Source: Coprinopsis marcescibilis (Eukaryota; Basidiomycota; Agaricomycetes; Agaricales; Psathyrellaceae). Taken from it: a stretch of DNA of 45,550 bases. The DNA is taken from assembly GCA_004369085.1 (NCBI GenBank), contig ML210336.1, positions 1-45,550 on the forward strand. The letters run 5' to 3'. The position numbers and the translations under genes were made by a program. Positions 45,197 through 45,550 of the stretch are shown here, piece by piece (position 1 is the first letter of the stretch; every line of letters starts with the position of its first letter). The notes below the pieces were generated by a model, which had not been told where the DNA came from, searched no databases, and was given only the letters and a program-made list of their open reading frames with translations.

Positions 45197-45550
45197 GCAC
45201 TGGCCCACAAGTCCGTGTGGCCGCCGTGCTGGAGCCGTGTCAGGGCCGTGCTGGGGTAGGGCCGTGCAAGTCCGTGCAACTCCGTGTGGCCGCCATGTTA
45301 GAGCCGTGCAAGCTCCATGCCATGTCCGTGCGGCTGCCATGCCATGTCCATGCGACCGCCGTGCCATGTCCGTGCGTCTGCCATGCAATCTCCGTGTGGC
45401 CACCGTGCGGCAGCCGTACAATCTCCATGCAGCCACCATGCAGCCATTGTATGGCCCTTCCACAGCAGCTGTATGGTAGCCATACAAGTTCTGTGTGGCC
45501 ATCATACAGCTTTCATATGGCAGCCATTGTATGGCTCTCACATGTCATCT
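45197..45550. repeat. GC-rich minisatellite, 11/22-bp period
   Basis: Tandem array running off the window. Around 45322-45400 the period is 22 bp (TCCGTGCGGCTGCCATGCC followed by ATG, then similar units), made of two related 11-mers; elsewhere units of 11 or 33 bp occur. Later units decay towards CATACAG/GTATGG. All six frames stay open across it, so the open frames there come from the repeat and not from a gene. Confidence 0.82.

Noticed and set aside
44706..45197. 163-codon frame, Cys/Phe-rich start
   Set aside because: Low-complexity T-rich DNA and degenerate repeats; no splice sites or family resemblance. Could be a retroelement leader but cannot be supported.
45194..45541. 115-codon frame in the minisatellite
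   Set aside because: All six frames are open because the repeat unit lacks stops; no gene signal.
1..45550. CRISPR array, bacterial operon, rRNA
   Set aside because: The window is eukaryotic with spliced genes. No regularly spaced identical repeats with unique spacers and no rRNA core sequences were seen.

Overview
The window looks like genomic DNA of a mushroom-forming basidiomycete (Agaricomycete). The genes are broken by many 48-75 nt GT-AG introns. The protein families are typical of that group (a DUF6534-type membrane protein, a basidiomycete 7-TM family, Plavaka-like and pogo-like transposases). There are TATA-type promoters and large amounts of interspersed repeat. There is one assembly gap (17571-17639).

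Layout. 1-9150 is mostly single-copy: a ten-exon flavin-containing monooxygenase (1219-3439, +), a hypothetical basidiomycete protein (3939-5108, -), an 862-bp TA-flanked inverted-repeat element (6201-7062), and a DUF6534-like multi-pass membrane protein (7455-9150, +). 9151-31330 is a recent-looking gene-family expansion. Five loci of one 7-TM, GPCR-like family share identical intron positions: A (11600), B (15120, truncated) and C (19067) on +, D (23758) and E (27846, with a nonsense codon) on -. They form a tail-to-tail array. Fragments of two further copies sit at 17136-18046. The spacers are blocks of repeat DNA (R1, R2, SD1, SD2) duplicated together with the genes.

31468-42869 is bounded by a 37-nt imperfect terminal inverted repeat (31/37 identical). 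I read it as one large, dead DNA transposon. It carries a Plavaka/CACTA-like transposase pseudogene on + and a divergent gene resembling DUF6698 on -. A 3.7-kb pogo-like element (33268-37004, TA target duplication) has jumped into the DUF6698-like gene. A 707-bp solo LTR (TG...CA, TTGG target duplication) has in turn jumped into the pogo transposase. A sister solo LTR (CCAC target duplication) interrupts a 7-TM gene fragment at 17402-18016. The right end (42870-45550) is AT-rich, gene-poor sequence closing in a GC-rich 11/22-bp minisatellite.

Most likely functional: the monooxygenase, the hypothetical protein at 3939-5108, the DUF6534 protein (one splice unresolved), and 7-TM genes A, C and D. 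All transposon genes are broken. Assignments come from reading translations and known motifs; no database search was possible.
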